From assembly GCF_003097535.1 (NCBI RefSeq), contig NZ_CP029187.1:806001-870000 (forward strand): a stretch of DNA of 64,000 nucleotides, written 5' to 3'. The translations under genes and the position numbers were made by a program. Positions within the stretch are counted from its first letter, which is position 1, and each line of letters begins with the position of its first letter. Positions 7,956-16,692 of the stretch are shown piece by piece. A model generated the notes under the pieces. It saw only the letters and a program-made list of their open reading frames with translations. It was not told the origin of the DNA and did no database searches. The DNA is from Flavobacterium pallidum. Its GTDB lineage: Bacteria > Bacteroidota > Bacteroidia > Flavobacteriales > Flavobacteriaceae.

Positions 7956-9626
7956 TTACAAAGTCACCTTCAGAAGTTGTTTGTCTTTTCCGCGACGTCC
8001 CAGGAAGAAGCAGTTTCCTCCTGAAAACTTTCCTTTGGAAACCATGAACGGCACTTCATTTTGTTCATCATCGAGGATTTCCTGGAAATCGAAGTCACCA
8101 TTTTTATCAATGCGTATAATATTCAGGTTGGAACGGTTTTTTCCGACCTGCCTGAACTGAATCCTGTTGTTACTTATTTTCCGGACTTTTTCAGCCGCGT
8201 TGATGAAAAAATAAACTTCATCATTATAAATCGCTGAGGAATAGGACAGGAAATAATTTACCTCTGTCGTAGACTGGCTTTTATTAATATTCCGCGCCCA
8301 AAGCAAGTCGCCCTGGGTATTTAATTTCACGCTTACGATATCATCAAAATTAAAATATGTTGTATTGCCGCCGGTCATGGCATCGTGTGTCTGAGTGATG
8401 TAAGCTTCTTCTGCATTAAGGATAATATTCTTATCCGCCGTTAACCTGAAATCCTTGAATGTGAGGTATTTTAGCTCCTTGTCTGTCGCATTACCATATT
8501 TGTCCGTGATGAATTGGTCTGTGAACGGGCTGAATTTCGACTTTACAAGCTTCATCGTGGCAGGGTCAAATTCGAAATACGCCACCCCTTTATACCGATT
8601 GTCCTTCAGGTCAGAATAAAATCCGATTGCGAACAATTTTTCATCAAACGTAATGGTCTTAAGGCAGGACACGAAATGTTCTTCCACATCTGCGGTTTCC
8701 ATCGATTCTGAATCACCGCTTATTTTAGTAAGCTCAAACACATATTTTCCGCCTGATGCTTTCTGTTTCAATTCTTCCGCATAATATTTGCTCAGCACAT
8801 AAACCGCTTTCCCATCATCGGACACATTTACGTTCTGGAAAAAGTATTTCCTTTTATTGTTTTCTTTGGTTAGGATTCGTGTAAATTTTTGATTCAACCC
8901 TGCATCGAAGAGAAAAATTTTTGCCGCTTCTTCCTTTTTGCCTTTCAGGTCAATAACGATAGTGAAAGCGCTTTTGGTGTTATTCACCACCACGGAGAGC
9001 CCGGAACCCGCGTTGCTTCCAAACAATTCTGTACCGACACGCCTGGTGAAATCAAAGAATCCTGCTTCAGTCTGCCCGATTTCCGCAACAAAAAAACCAT
9101 CATTGTTAAGCAGGTAATCCCTGGTATTGCCCAATGAGAACAATTCATTAAGCGAAAAAGACCCGGCCTGTTTGATTTCTTCGCGTGACAATTCGAACAG
9201 CGTTTTTTTTGAAACTTTTAAATCAATATTGTCAACTGAATTTGCAACGCATTTGTACAATTTTGCATTCAGGTCGTAATACATTTCGATGATATGGAAA
9301 CTATTATTCATCATGAACACCCCGAAAACAGTAGCGTCCTTTTCTGAAACCGGGTGTTTGATTTGCAGTTCACCGTCTTTGAGCAATTTCATGTCCTTGT
9401 CATAATGCTCGAAATAATATCCCTGCGCGCCGCTGAATATTCCGCCAACATAGTTTCGGACAATCCAAAAACCGCCAAGTCCATCTTCTTCCGTTAATGC
9501 AATTTGGGAAGTTTTGTATTCATCCTGAAAAATACCGCTTTTAGTAAGCTGGAACTGGATTTTCTGTGCTGGTGCTGCTAAAGTCGATAAAACCGTAGCG
9601 GTCAGGAAGAGAAGTTTCTGCATCAT
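7956..9626 (-). CDS. Secreted protein of unknown function
   Basis: A 556-residue protein with a clear signal peptide (MMQKLLFLTATVLSTLAAPAQ) and no membrane segment or lipobox. The mature part is rich in beta-strands with recurring 45-60-residue units of the form strand-turn-strand (for example FTIVIDLKG, AVYVLSKYY, LFAIGFYSD, IILNAEEAY, EVYFFINAA). This suggests a beta-propeller-like fold in the periplasm or outer surface. No catalytic motif and no T9SS sorting domain are visible. Two start codons, 9626 and 9623, are equally possible. Confidence 0.72.
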   Translation of the reverse strand: MMQKLLFLTATVLSTLAAPAQKIQFQLTKSGIFQDEYKTSQIALTEEDGLGGFWIVRNYVGGIFSGAQGYYFEHYDKDMKLLKDGELQIKHPVSEKDATVFGVFMMNNSFHIIEMYYDLNAKLYKCVANSVDNIDLKVSKKTLFELSREEIKQAGSFSLNELFSLGNTRDYLLNNDGFFVAEIGQTEAGFFDFTRRVGTELFGSNAGSGLSVVVNNTKSAFTIVIDLKGKKEEAAKIFLFDAGLNQKFTRILTKENNKRKYFFQNVNVSDDGKAVYVLSKYYAEELKQKASGGKYVFELTKISGDSESMETADVEEHFVSCLKTITFDEKLFAIGFYSDLKDNRYKGVAYFEFDPATMKLVKSKFSPFTDQFITDKYGNATDKELKYLTFKDFRLTADKNIILNAEEAYITQTHDAMTGGNTTYFNFDDIVSVKLNTQGDLLWARNINKSQSTTEVNYFLSYSSAIYNDEVYFFINAAEKVRKISNNRIQFRQVGKNRSNLNIIRIDKNGDFDFQEILDDEQNEVPFMVSKGKFSGGNCFFLGRRGKDKQLLKVTL

Positions 9627-9639
9627 GGGCGGTTACTAT

Positions 9640-10419
9640 TTATTTCCCCGTAAAAGCAGCTTTCCTTTTCTCAAGGAATGCCGTCGTGCCTTCTTTAAAA
9701 TCTTCTGTGCCAAAGCATTTCCCGAACGCCTTGATTTCCGTTTTGAAACCGTCCAGGCCTTCCTTGTAGCTTGCATTTACAGCTTTAATTGCCTGGCCGA
9801 TGGCGGTTGGGGAATTTTTAATGATTTTTTGCGCGATGCCATGAGTGAATTCCAGAAGCTCTCCTTGCGGAACAACATAATTTACCAAACCACAGGATTT
9901 TGCTTCTTCGGCGGTAATCATTCCCGCGGTCATGATCATTTCCATGGCCTTTCCTTTACCGATCAATTGCGGAAGGCGCTGCGTACCGCCATACCCGGGA
10001 ATCACGCCAAGTGACACTTCCGGGAGCCCCATTTTGGCATTTTCCGAAGCGATCCTGAAATGACAGGCCATGGCCAGTTCCAATCCGCCGCCAAGCGCAA
10101 AACCATTTACCGCTGCAATCACCGGCGTGCGCAGGTTTTCCACAAAATCAAAAAGGATTTCCTGCCCGTGTGCGGCAAGCTGCGCGCCTTCCTCTACTGA
10201 AAAAGAAGCAAATTCTGAAATATCTGCTCCGGCAACGAAAGCTTTTTCGCCTGATCCAGTAAGGATTATCACTTTAATATCAGGATTGTTTTCTGCAGTT
10301 TCAAAAGCATCGTGCAGTTCCTGTATGGTCTGCCTGTTCAGCGCGTTGAGTTTTTCAGGCCTGTTGATGGTGATTTGCGCAATCGTTCCGTTGGCAACCA
10401 GTATGTTTTCGTATGTCAT
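9640..10419 (-). CDS. Enoyl-CoA hydratase/isomerase
   Basis: A 259-residue crotonase-family enzyme that hydrates 2-enoyl-CoA to 3-hydroxyacyl-CoA in fatty-acid oxidation. Both oxyanion-hole segments (KAFVAGADIS and NGFALGGGLELAMAC) and both catalytic glutamates (in GGLELA and GLPEVSLG) are present, as in true hydratases. I start it at the ATG at 10419 (MTYENILV). A longer frame to 10452 would begin inside the promoter. It lies just downstream of hemJ on the same strand but has its own promoter. Confidence 0.92.
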   Translation of the reverse strand: MTYENILVANGTIAQITINRPEKLNALNRQTIQELHDAFETAENNPDIKVIILTGSGEKAFVAGADISEFASFSVEEGAQLAAHGQEILFDFVENLRTPVIAAVNGFALGGGLELAMACHFRIASENAKMGLPEVSLGVIPGYGGTQRLPQLIGKGKAMEMIMTAGMITAEEAKSCGLVNYVVPQGELLEFTHGIAQKIIKNSPTAIGQAIKAVNASYKEGLDGFKTEIKAFGKCFGTEDFKEGTTAFLEKRKAAFTGK

Positions 10420-10449
10420 TGTGCTTCTTTTTTGTGAATCAAATGTAAC

Positions 10450-10477
10450 CAAATTTATTGTCTCCGACAGGAATCAA
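10450..10477 (-). promoter_or_regulatory. Promoter of the enoyl-CoA hydratase gene
   Basis: Read on the minus strand, TTG (10477-10475) and TAAATTTG (10457-10450) are 17 bases apart, matching the Bacteroidota consensus. The -33 element overlaps the hemJ stop codon. Confidence 0.6.
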
Positions 10478-11019
10478 CTGCCGTTCCGCTGCCTGATTTT
10501 TTTATAAAACCGGAATCCGAGCATAATCAGTATTGAAAATAAAAGGATTCCGATGACACCGTAAATCCAATTGATGGCATCTTTTACGATAATTAAAAAC
10601 ACGACGGCAAACAAAATAATCGTAGCGCCTTCATTCCATAACCGCATAAAATTTGACGTATATCTTATCTCGTCGCGCTGCAATTCCAGGTAAATCTGAT
10701 GGCATTTGGCATGATATAAAAACAGCAGGAACACAAATCCGAATTTGACCTGCATAAAATCCAATTGCATCAAACCCGGATTCAGGTACAACATCGTCAA
10801 ACCAAAAATCGTCGCCAAAACTCCGGACGGCCAGGTGATGATGTACCAAAGCCGATAGGTCATAATTTTGTATTGGTTCTGCAGGATTTCTTTTTCAGGG
10901 GAAGGTTTTACGGCAGCTTCAATCTGGTATACGAATAGCCTGACGATGTAAAACAATCCCGCAAACCAGGTGATCACGAAAATGAGGTGCAGGGATTTGA
11001 TATAGTTGTAATATGCCAT
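10474..11019 (-). CDS. hemJ: Protoporphyrinogen IX oxidase HemJ
   Basis: A 181-residue integral membrane protein of the HemJ (UPF0093) family, which oxidises protoporphyrinogen IX to protoporphyrin IX, the penultimate step of heme synthesis. The start MAYYNYIKSLHLIFVITWFAG and the following FYIVRLFVYQ are hallmarks; the His in SLHLIF corresponds to the conserved heme-ligand/catalytic histidine. A second conserved stretch, QVKFGFVF with YHAKCH, follows. Five hydrophobic segments are visible. No hemG or hemY occurs in the window, so this is the likely oxidase for the adjacent heme genes. The MATE gene precedes it by two bases on the same strand. Confidence 0.88.
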   Translation of the reverse strand: MAYYNYIKSLHLIFVITWFAGLFYIVRLFVYQIEAAVKPSPEKEILQNQYKIMTYRLWYIITWPSGVLATIFGLTMLYLNPGLMQLDFMQVKFGFVFLLFLYHAKCHQIYLELQRDEIRYTSNFMRLWNEGATIILFAVVFLIIVKDAINWIYGVIGILLFSILIMLGFRFYKKIRQRNGS

Positions 11020-11021
11020 AA

Positions 11022-12356
11022 TTATTTAAGTCCGGTATTGATTTCTTTTTTCAGGAAAATTGCGGTCAGCGTGGTGGACAGCACATCGGCAATCGGAAAT
11101 GAGAACCATACGCCAAAAATACCAAAAAATTCAGGTAAAATCAGGATGAGCGGAATCAGGAAAAATCCCTGTTTACTCAATGTCAGCAATAATGCTTTCA
11201 AGGCTTTACCGGCAGCCTGGAAATAGGCCGCTCCGATAAGTTGGACAGCGATCACCGGTGAAGCCGCAAAAATCCACCGCAGCGCATTTGGCGCATCGGC
11301 TATGACGGTGTTGTCGGTTGTAAATAATGAAACTATGGGTGATGCGAATATCAAAATCCCGGTATAAATGATCAGAGCGACCCCACAGGCATATTTTATT
11401 GAAACAGCAATGGCATCTTTAACCCGCGAAAATTTCTTGGCTCCGTAATTATACCCTGCAATGGGGAGAAACCCTTCCACGATTCCATTTACCGGAAACA
11501 GCGCAAACATCAGCATCTTGCTGACGATTCCATATACTGTCACAGCGTGGTCCCCGCCATGTTCAAAAAGCGTGTGATTCAGCAATACCGATAGTATACT
11601 GATGATACCCTGTCGGGCAAATGTAGATCCGCTCAGCGAAGTAATTTCGCCTATCATTTTCCACTTTGGAGCAAAGTCTGTCCAACGCAATCTCAGCTTT
11701 CCTTCGGCAATGAAACACCAGAGCATATAAATGAACGCCATTGCAAACGAAATGGCCGTCGCCAGTGCCGCCCCAAAAATCTCCCAGTTTAACAGCTTGA
11801 TGAAAATGATGTCGAGCAATATATTTGCTATGGACGCAATGATCATTGTGGTCATTGCCCTGCCGGCTTTATCTTCGGCGCGCATTACCGAATTGCCCAT
11901 GGTCAGGAACGCCTGTAAAGGTGCGGCAAGTAAGATTGGGTACAAGAAGATTTTGGCGGGTTCTAAAATGTTCCCTTTGGCACCAAAAAGCCTGAGCATG
12001 TCTTCGCTAAAAATAAGCCCGCAAGCCACTAATGCTGTTGAGAGCAGCAAAGTCAACATGATTTGATGTGCAAAAGCCCTTCGTGCGGTTTTTTCGTCGT
12101 CGGCACCAAAAGCCCTGGATATAACGGAAGTTCCGCCAACACCAATTGCCAATCCAAGCGACGAAATTAAAAATGCGATCGGGGTGACGACGGTCAGGGC
12201 CGCTATGGCGAGGGATCCAAGCCACCTTCCTACAAAAATGGTGTCGATCAGCAGGTTTACTGTCATAAACAAAATCCCGACAGATGCAGGCACAGCCTGT
12301 CCCAAGATCAGTTTCCTGACGCTTTGTGTCCCGAGATCGTGTTTGCTGACGGTCAT
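11022..12356 (-). CDS. MATE family efflux transporter
   Basis: A 444-residue polytopic membrane protein with about 12 hydrophobic helices in two repeated halves, typical of MATE (DinF/NorM-like) Na+- or H+-coupled exporters of drugs and metabolites. The N-terminal half has GQAVPASVGILFMTVNLLIDTIFVGR, a common MATE opening. It lies between hemH (seven bases upstream) and hemJ (two bases downstream), so it is co-transcribed with heme genes. A role in porphyrin export is possible but unproven. Confidence 0.9.
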   Translation of the reverse strand: MTVSKHDLGTQSVRKLILGQAVPASVGILFMTVNLLIDTIFVGRWLGSLAIAALTVVTPIAFLISSLGLAIGVGGTSVISRAFGADDEKTARRAFAHQIMLTLLLSTALVACGLIFSEDMLRLFGAKGNILEPAKIFLYPILLAAPLQAFLTMGNSVMRAEDKAGRAMTTMIIASIANILLDIIFIKLLNWEIFGAALATAISFAMAFIYMLWCFIAEGKLRLRWTDFAPKWKMIGEITSLSGSTFARQGIISILSVLLNHTLFEHGGDHAVTVYGIVSKMLMFALFPVNGIVEGFLPIAGYNYGAKKFSRVKDAIAVSIKYACGVALIIYTGILIFASPIVSLFTTDNTVIADAPNALRWIFAASPVIAVQLIGAAYFQAAGKALKALLLTLSKQGFFLIPLILILPEFFGIFGVWFSFPIADVLSTTLTAIFLKKEINTGLK

Positions 12357-12363
12357 TAAAACA

Positions 12364-13380
12364 TCAGGATTTTGCCCATTGATTTACCCAGTCAGCAACC
12401 GTTGCACACCAATTTTCATCATCATTCAAACACGGAATCGCAAGGAATTCCTCGCCGCCATGTTCCTTAAACTGGTGGTTGGCTTCCATGGCAATTTCTT
12501 CGAGTGTTTCCAGGCAATCGGCTACGAAAGCAGGCGTTACGACGGCCAATTTCTTAATCCCTTTTTCAGGCATTTTGTCGATTTCAATATCGGTATAAGG
12601 TTCAAGCCATTTGTCGCCGGCAAGCCTGGACTGGAACGTCTGGCTGTATTTTCCTTCCGGAATGCCAAGGTATTCCACAACCTGCCTCGTGGTTTCGTAA
12701 CATTGATGGCGGTAACAGAATTCATGCGCGGGTGATGGCGTGATACAGCATTGATTGTCAATCTTACAATGCGATTTGGTCACATCGGTCTTGCGTACAT
12801 GCCTTTCGGGGATACCATGATAGGAAAATAATAAATGGTCATATTCGAAATTCCCGAGGTGTTTTTTCATCGATTCCCCCAGGTTTTTAATGTAATCCGG
12901 CTTGTTGTAAAATGCAGGAACAGTGGTGAATTTCATGTCTGGGAAATGCTTCTTACGCAGTTCTTCTGCCAGAACCAGAATTGTTACCGTCGATGCCATC
13001 GCGTGCTGCGGATATAATGGAAAAAGCATCACTTCTGTCACGCCTTTGTCATGCAGTTGCTGTAACCCTGATAAGATATCGGGTTTTCCGTAACGCATCG
13101 CAAGTGACATCGGGATCTGTACCTGTTTTTCCACTTTGGCAAACATCCTTTTTGATAAAACAATCAATGGGGAACCTTCTTCCCACCAGATTTTTTTATA
13201 CGCCGCTGCAGATTTTTCCGGCCTTTTCCTTAAAATGATGCCACGGACTAAAAACGCACGCAATAAAAATGGCACGTCAATCACGTATTTGTCCATTAAG
13301 AACTGGTCGAGGTATGGTTTTACGTCTTTGGCGTCAGGGCTTTCTGGCGAGCCGAGGTTTACTAATAATGCTCCTTTCAA
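12364..13380 (-). CDS. hemH: Ferrochelatase
   Basis: A 338-residue ferrochelatase that inserts Fe2+ into protoporphyrin IX to give heme. The catalytic His lies in SYHGIPERH (His188), and the conserved acidic patch is in ADCLETLEEI (about 288-297). Directly after the His motif is a Cys-rich insert with Cys205, Cys211, Cys212, Cys222 and Cys227. An internal Cys set in this region binds a [2Fe-2S] cluster in some bacterial ferrochelatases; whether it does here is not known. It heads a minus-strand unit hemH-MATE-hemJ. Confidence 0.95.
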   Translation of the reverse strand: MKGALLVNLGSPESPDAKDVKPYLDQFLMDKYVIDVPFLLRAFLVRGIILRKRPEKSAAAYKKIWWEEGSPLIVLSKRMFAKVEKQVQIPMSLAMRYGKPDILSGLQQLHDKGVTEVMLFPLYPQHAMASTVTILVLAEELRKKHFPDMKFTTVPAFYNKPDYIKNLGESMKKHLGNFEYDHLLFSYHGIPERHVRKTDVTKSHCKIDNQCCITPSPAHEFCYRHQCYETTRQVVEYLGIPEGKYSQTFQSRLAGDKWLEPYTDIEIDKMPEKGIKKLAVVTPAFVADCLETLEEIAMEANHQFKEHGGEEFLAIPCLNDDENWCATVADWVNQWAKS

Positions 13381-13420
13381 TGTATGTTGAGTTTTAAATT
13401 TTAAATGTATACGATATGTA

Positions 13421-14293
13421 TTATGTGTTGGGATTCATGGACATCAGGTATTTCTTCGGTGTCGTGGCAAATTTCTTTTTAAAAGCCGAAATAAAATGGC
13501 TGCCGGTGCTGTAGCCAATCTTCAGTCCGACTTCGTTCACATTATATGAACCGCTGTCCAGCAGTTTGCGTGCATAATCCATTTTGTAATCGAACAAGAA
13601 GCCATAAACCGTGTCACCATAAATCTGCTTGAAGCCGGTTTTCAGCTTCTTAAGGTTTAAGCCCACCTGATCCGCGAGTTCCTGTAAACCGGGCGGTTCA
13701 GCCATATTTGCAATCACGATTTCTTTGGCCTTACGGATTTTCATCACATTATCTTCATCAATCAAAAACGGGCATTGCTCTGCATCGGGGTCTTCGCTTC
13801 GGTTAAAATAAAGACTCAGCAGTTCATAACCTTTTCCTTTATAATACAGGTTTTTAATCGACGGATTCAGGTTGAAATGAAACAACTGGCTCAACACAAT
13901 CGCCATAGACGGACTGATATTGCTTTCATTATAATATTTCTTATCCTGATTATCCTGGCTTAAGAATGGAATATAATCCGCTTCCGCAGAAAAAAGCGAG
14001 TGGAATTTCTTGATTGAAATAATGACCGAAATGACCCACGAATGCGGTGCCAGTTCCAAATTCAATGGCAATTCCTTCTGCGGATTGTACAATAAAAGTG
14101 CTTTTTCTTCATTCAGGTCCAAGCCGTAATTCCCCTGATTGAAAATAAATTTTGCCCTTCCTTTTATCCCGAAATGAAACTGTATCAATCCCTGATGTAT
14201 CTGTCTTTCAGCGCGAAAAACATCATTGCCGTCGTTCTGTAATCTTAGCATTACAAAATCTTCCTCAATTTTTATCTCATCCAATGAACCCAT
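13421..14293 (-). CDS. AraC-family transcriptional regulator
   Basis: A 290-residue regulator. The C-terminal 95 or so residues form the double helix-turn-helix of the AraC/XylS family (LQELADQVGLNLKKLKTGFKQIYGDTVYGF, then GLKIGYSTGSHFISAFKKKFATTPKKYL). The N-terminal 180 residues have no recognised motif but could be a ligand-binding domain. It sits between hemH and hemA and is divergent from hemA, with a 228-base shared intergenic region, so it is the natural candidate to control the heme operon. The ligand is not evident; heme, iron or a pathway intermediate are possible. Confidence 0.9.
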   Translation of the reverse strand: MGSLDEIKIEEDFVMLRLQNDGNDVFRAERQIHQGLIQFHFGIKGRAKFIFNQGNYGLDLNEEKALLLYNPQKELPLNLELAPHSWVISVIISIKKFHSLFSAEADYIPFLSQDNQDKKYYNESNISPSMAIVLSQLFHFNLNPSIKNLYYKGKGYELLSLYFNRSEDPDAEQCPFLIDEDNVMKIRKAKEIVIANMAEPPGLQELADQVGLNLKKLKTGFKQIYGDTVYGFLFDYKMDYARKLLDSGSYNVNEVGLKIGYSTGSHFISAFKKKFATTPKKYLMSMNPNT

Positions 14294-14336
14294 AGCGATG
14301 TTTTTTCGTATATCTTTTTGAAACCAGCCAAAACAT

Positions 14337-14360
14337 TTATTTAGAATAATTCTACATAAG
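14337..14360. promoter_or_regulatory. Possible operator between the AraC regulator and hemA
   Basis: The bases 14342-14354 read TAGAATAATTCTA, a 6-bp inverted repeat about one central base. It is embedded in a longer A/T stretch starting with TTATTTAGA, a 9-mer also found in the feoA leader (45907-45915). The position, 160 bases before hemA and 45 before the regulator start, suits a regulator site for either gene. Confidence 0.35.
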
Positions 14361-14488
14361 CTGTTTCCGAAGGCTTGATTTCATTACAAATTTACAAAGA
14401 TTTACGTTGTTTAGTGACTTTTGGTTTAAAATATCCCGAAGCGATACAAAAAGTCCTTCCAGCGTTATTTTTATAAAAGGCATAATAA

Positions 14489-14496
14489 TAATTTTG
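14489..14496 (+). promoter_or_regulatory. -7 box of the hemA operon
   Basis: TAATTTTG matches TAnnTTTG and lies 25 bases before the hemA ATG. No TTG is seen at the right distance upstream, which fits a promoter that needs an activator. Confidence 0.5.
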
Positions 14497-14521
14497 TTTA
14501 ACTTTCAGAAGAAGTGGTTTT

Positions 14522-15778
14522 ATGGCTAATAGTTACATTTCGAAATCCCAATATTTTTACGCCGTCGGTGTGAGCTATAAAAAAGCGGATGCCGTTGCAC
14601 GCGGGAAATTCAGTTTGGATGAAACGGCCAAAACCAACCTGCTTGAACAAGCCAAATCGGAAGGGATCGAAAGCCTGCTGGTTACTTCAACCTGCAACCG
14701 TACCGAGATTTATGGCTTCGCTGAACATCCATACCAATTGATTAAATTGATTTGCGACCATAGCAAAGGTACGGCCGAAGAATTTCAAAAATCCGGTTTT
14801 GTTTACAAAAACCAGGAAGCTATCAATCACATTTTTCGTGTAGGGACAGGCCTTGACAGCCAGATTTTAGGTGATTTCGAAATCATCAGCCAGTTGAAAA
14901 CAGGTTTTACAGAATCACGCAAGTTTGGATTGATCAACACTTTCATGGACCGTCTGACGAATGCCGTTATCCAGGCCAGCAAAAAAATCAAGAATGAAAC
15001 CGAAATCAGTTCAGGTGCCACGTCGGTTGCCTTTGCTTCGGTTCAATATATCATCCGAAATGTGGAAGACATCAGCAACAAGAATATCCTGTTGTTCGGT
15101 GCCGGAAAAATCGGAAGGAACACCTGTGAGAATTTGGTAAAACACACCAAAAACGAGCACATCACCCTCATCAACCGCACCAAAGATAAAGCTGAAAAAC
15201 TGGCTGGAAAACTCAATCTGATTGTCCGCGATTTTTCAGAACTCCATCTGGAACTTCAAAAAGCAGACGTGGTCGTTGTGGCTACCGGCGCGCAAAACCC
15301 GACGGTTGACAAAGCTATTCTAAATCTGAAGAAACCATTGCTGATCCTTGACCTTTCGATTCCGAAAAATGTAAACGAAAACGTGCAGGAACTCGAAGGC
15401 GTGACTTTAATCCATATGGATCATCTGGCACAAATGACAGACGATACTTTGGAAAACAGGAAAAAACACATTCCGGCCGCCGAGGCGATTATCGAAGAAA
15501 TCAAGGAAGAATTCGTGAGTTGGACAAAAGCACGCAAATTCGCGCCAACGATCAACGCGTTGAAAGAAAAGCTGAACGCGATAAAAGATTCTGAATTGGA
15601 TTTCCAAAGCAAGAAAATCGCCGGTTTCAACGAAGAACAGGCCGAAATCATAAGCGCACGCATCATCCAGAAAATTACGACGCATTTCGCAAATCACCTC
15701 AAGGACGACAATACCTTGGTCGATGAAAGCATTGAGTGGATTGAAAAAGTGTTCCAGATTGAAGCATCCGCAAAATGA
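14522..15778 (+). CDS. hemA: Glutamyl-tRNA reductase
   Basis: A 418-residue GluTR that reduces glutamyl-tRNA to glutamate-1-semialdehyde, the committed step of the C5 heme pathway. The catalytic Cys lies in TSTCNRTEIYG (about residue 59), the NADPH loop is GAGKIGRNTCENL, and a C-terminal dimerisation region follows. It opens the operon hemA-hemC-hemD-hemE; its stop overlaps the hemC start (ATGA). No hemL for the next step is in the window. Confidence 0.97.
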   Translation: MANSYISKSQYFYAVGVSYKKADAVARGKFSLDETAKTNLLEQAKSEGIESLLVTSTCNRTEIYGFAEHPYQLIKLICDHSKGTAEEFQKSGFVYKNQEAINHIFRVGTGLDSQILGDFEIISQLKTGFTESRKFGLINTFMDRLTNAVIQASKKIKNETEISSGATSVAFASVQYIIRNVEDISNKNILLFGAGKIGRNTCENLVKHTKNEHITLINRTKDKAEKLAGKLNLIVRDFSELHLELQKADVVVVATGAQNPTVDKAILNLKKPLLILDLSIPKNVNENVQELEGVTLIHMDHLAQMTDDTLENRKKHIPAAEAIIEEIKEEFVSWTKARKFAPTINALKEKLNAIKDSELDFQSKKIAGFNEEQAEIISARIIQKITTHFANHLKDDNTLVDESIEWIEKVFQIEASAK

Positions 15779-16692
15779 ATAAAACTATCCGGATCGGGAC
15801 ACGCGACAGCGAACTGGCTTTATGGCAGGCGCATACGGTTGAAAAAAAACTCAACGATTTAGGTTATACAACTGAAATAATTGCCGTAAAATCTGCCGGT
15901 GATATCATCCTCGACAAACCGCTTTACGAATTAGGAATTACCGGAATTTTTACCAAAACACTCGACATTGCCATGATTAATGGCCAGGTTGATATTGCAG
16001 TACATTCCATGAAAGATGTCCCGACGGCTTTGCCAAAAGGCATTGTACAGGCTGCGGTTCTGGAACGGGCGAATGAAAAAGACATCCTGGTTTACAAAGG
16101 TTCCGATGATTTTTATCACGAAAACGCCACTATTGCTACCGGAAGCCTGCGCCGACAGGCATTGTGGCTGAATCGTTTCCCGCATCATACAACGGTTGAT
16201 TTACGCGGAAATGTAAATACGCGACTTCAGAAATTACAGGACAACAATTGGAACGGTGCCATTTTTGCTGCGGCAGGCCTGGAACGCCTGAACCTGAAGC
16301 CTGAAAACCATATTGATTTGGACTGGATGATTCCGGCTCCGGCACAGGGCGCGATGGTGGTCGTAAGCATGCAAAATGACGATTATTGTACTCAAGCCGT
16401 TGCAAAACTGAATCATTTCCATACTGAAATCTGCACCAAGATTGAGCGCGATTTCCTGAAGAAACTCGAAGGCGGCTGTACGGCTCCCATCGGGGCTTTG
16501 GCAGAAATCATCGTGAATGACATCCGTTTTACGGGTGTTTTATGTTCGCTTGACGGAAAGGAAAAAATCAATATTGAAAAGACAATTGCAATAGATCATT
16601 ATCACGATTTTGGAAGCGAATGTGCTGTCGAAATCCTGGAAAATGGAGGCGAGAAAGTGATGGACAAAATCCGGAAAGATTTAAACAAATGA
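15775..16692 (+). CDS. hemC: Porphobilinogen deaminase (hydroxymethylbilane synthase)
   Basis: A 305-residue enzyme that condenses four porphobilinogens into hydroxymethylbilane. The opening IRIGTRDSELALWQA and the NLVNTR-equivalent DLRGNVNTRLQKL are typical. The dipyrromethane-cofactor Cys is in LEGGCTAPIGA near residue 235. It overlaps hemA by four bases upstream and hemD by four bases downstream, so translation is probably coupled along the operon. Confidence 0.97.
   Translation: MNKTIRIGTRDSELALWQAHTVEKKLNDLGYTTEIIAVKSAGDIILDKPLYELGITGIFTKTLDIAMINGQVDIAVHSMKDVPTALPKGIVQAAVLERANEKDILVYKGSDDFYHENATIATGSLRRQALWLNRFPHHTTVDLRGNVNTRLQKLQDNNWNGAIFAAAGLERLNLKPENHIDLDWMIPAPAQGAMVVVSMQNDDYCTQAVAKLNHFHTEICTKIERDFLKKLEGGCTAPIGALAEIIVNDIRFTGVLCSLDGKEKINIEKTIAIDHYHDFGSECAVEILENGGEKVMDKIRKDLNK

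Noticed and set aside
16620..16688. Upstream start for hemD
   Set aside because: It runs through hemC; the ATG overlapping the hemC stop gives the expected operon structure and family N-terminus.
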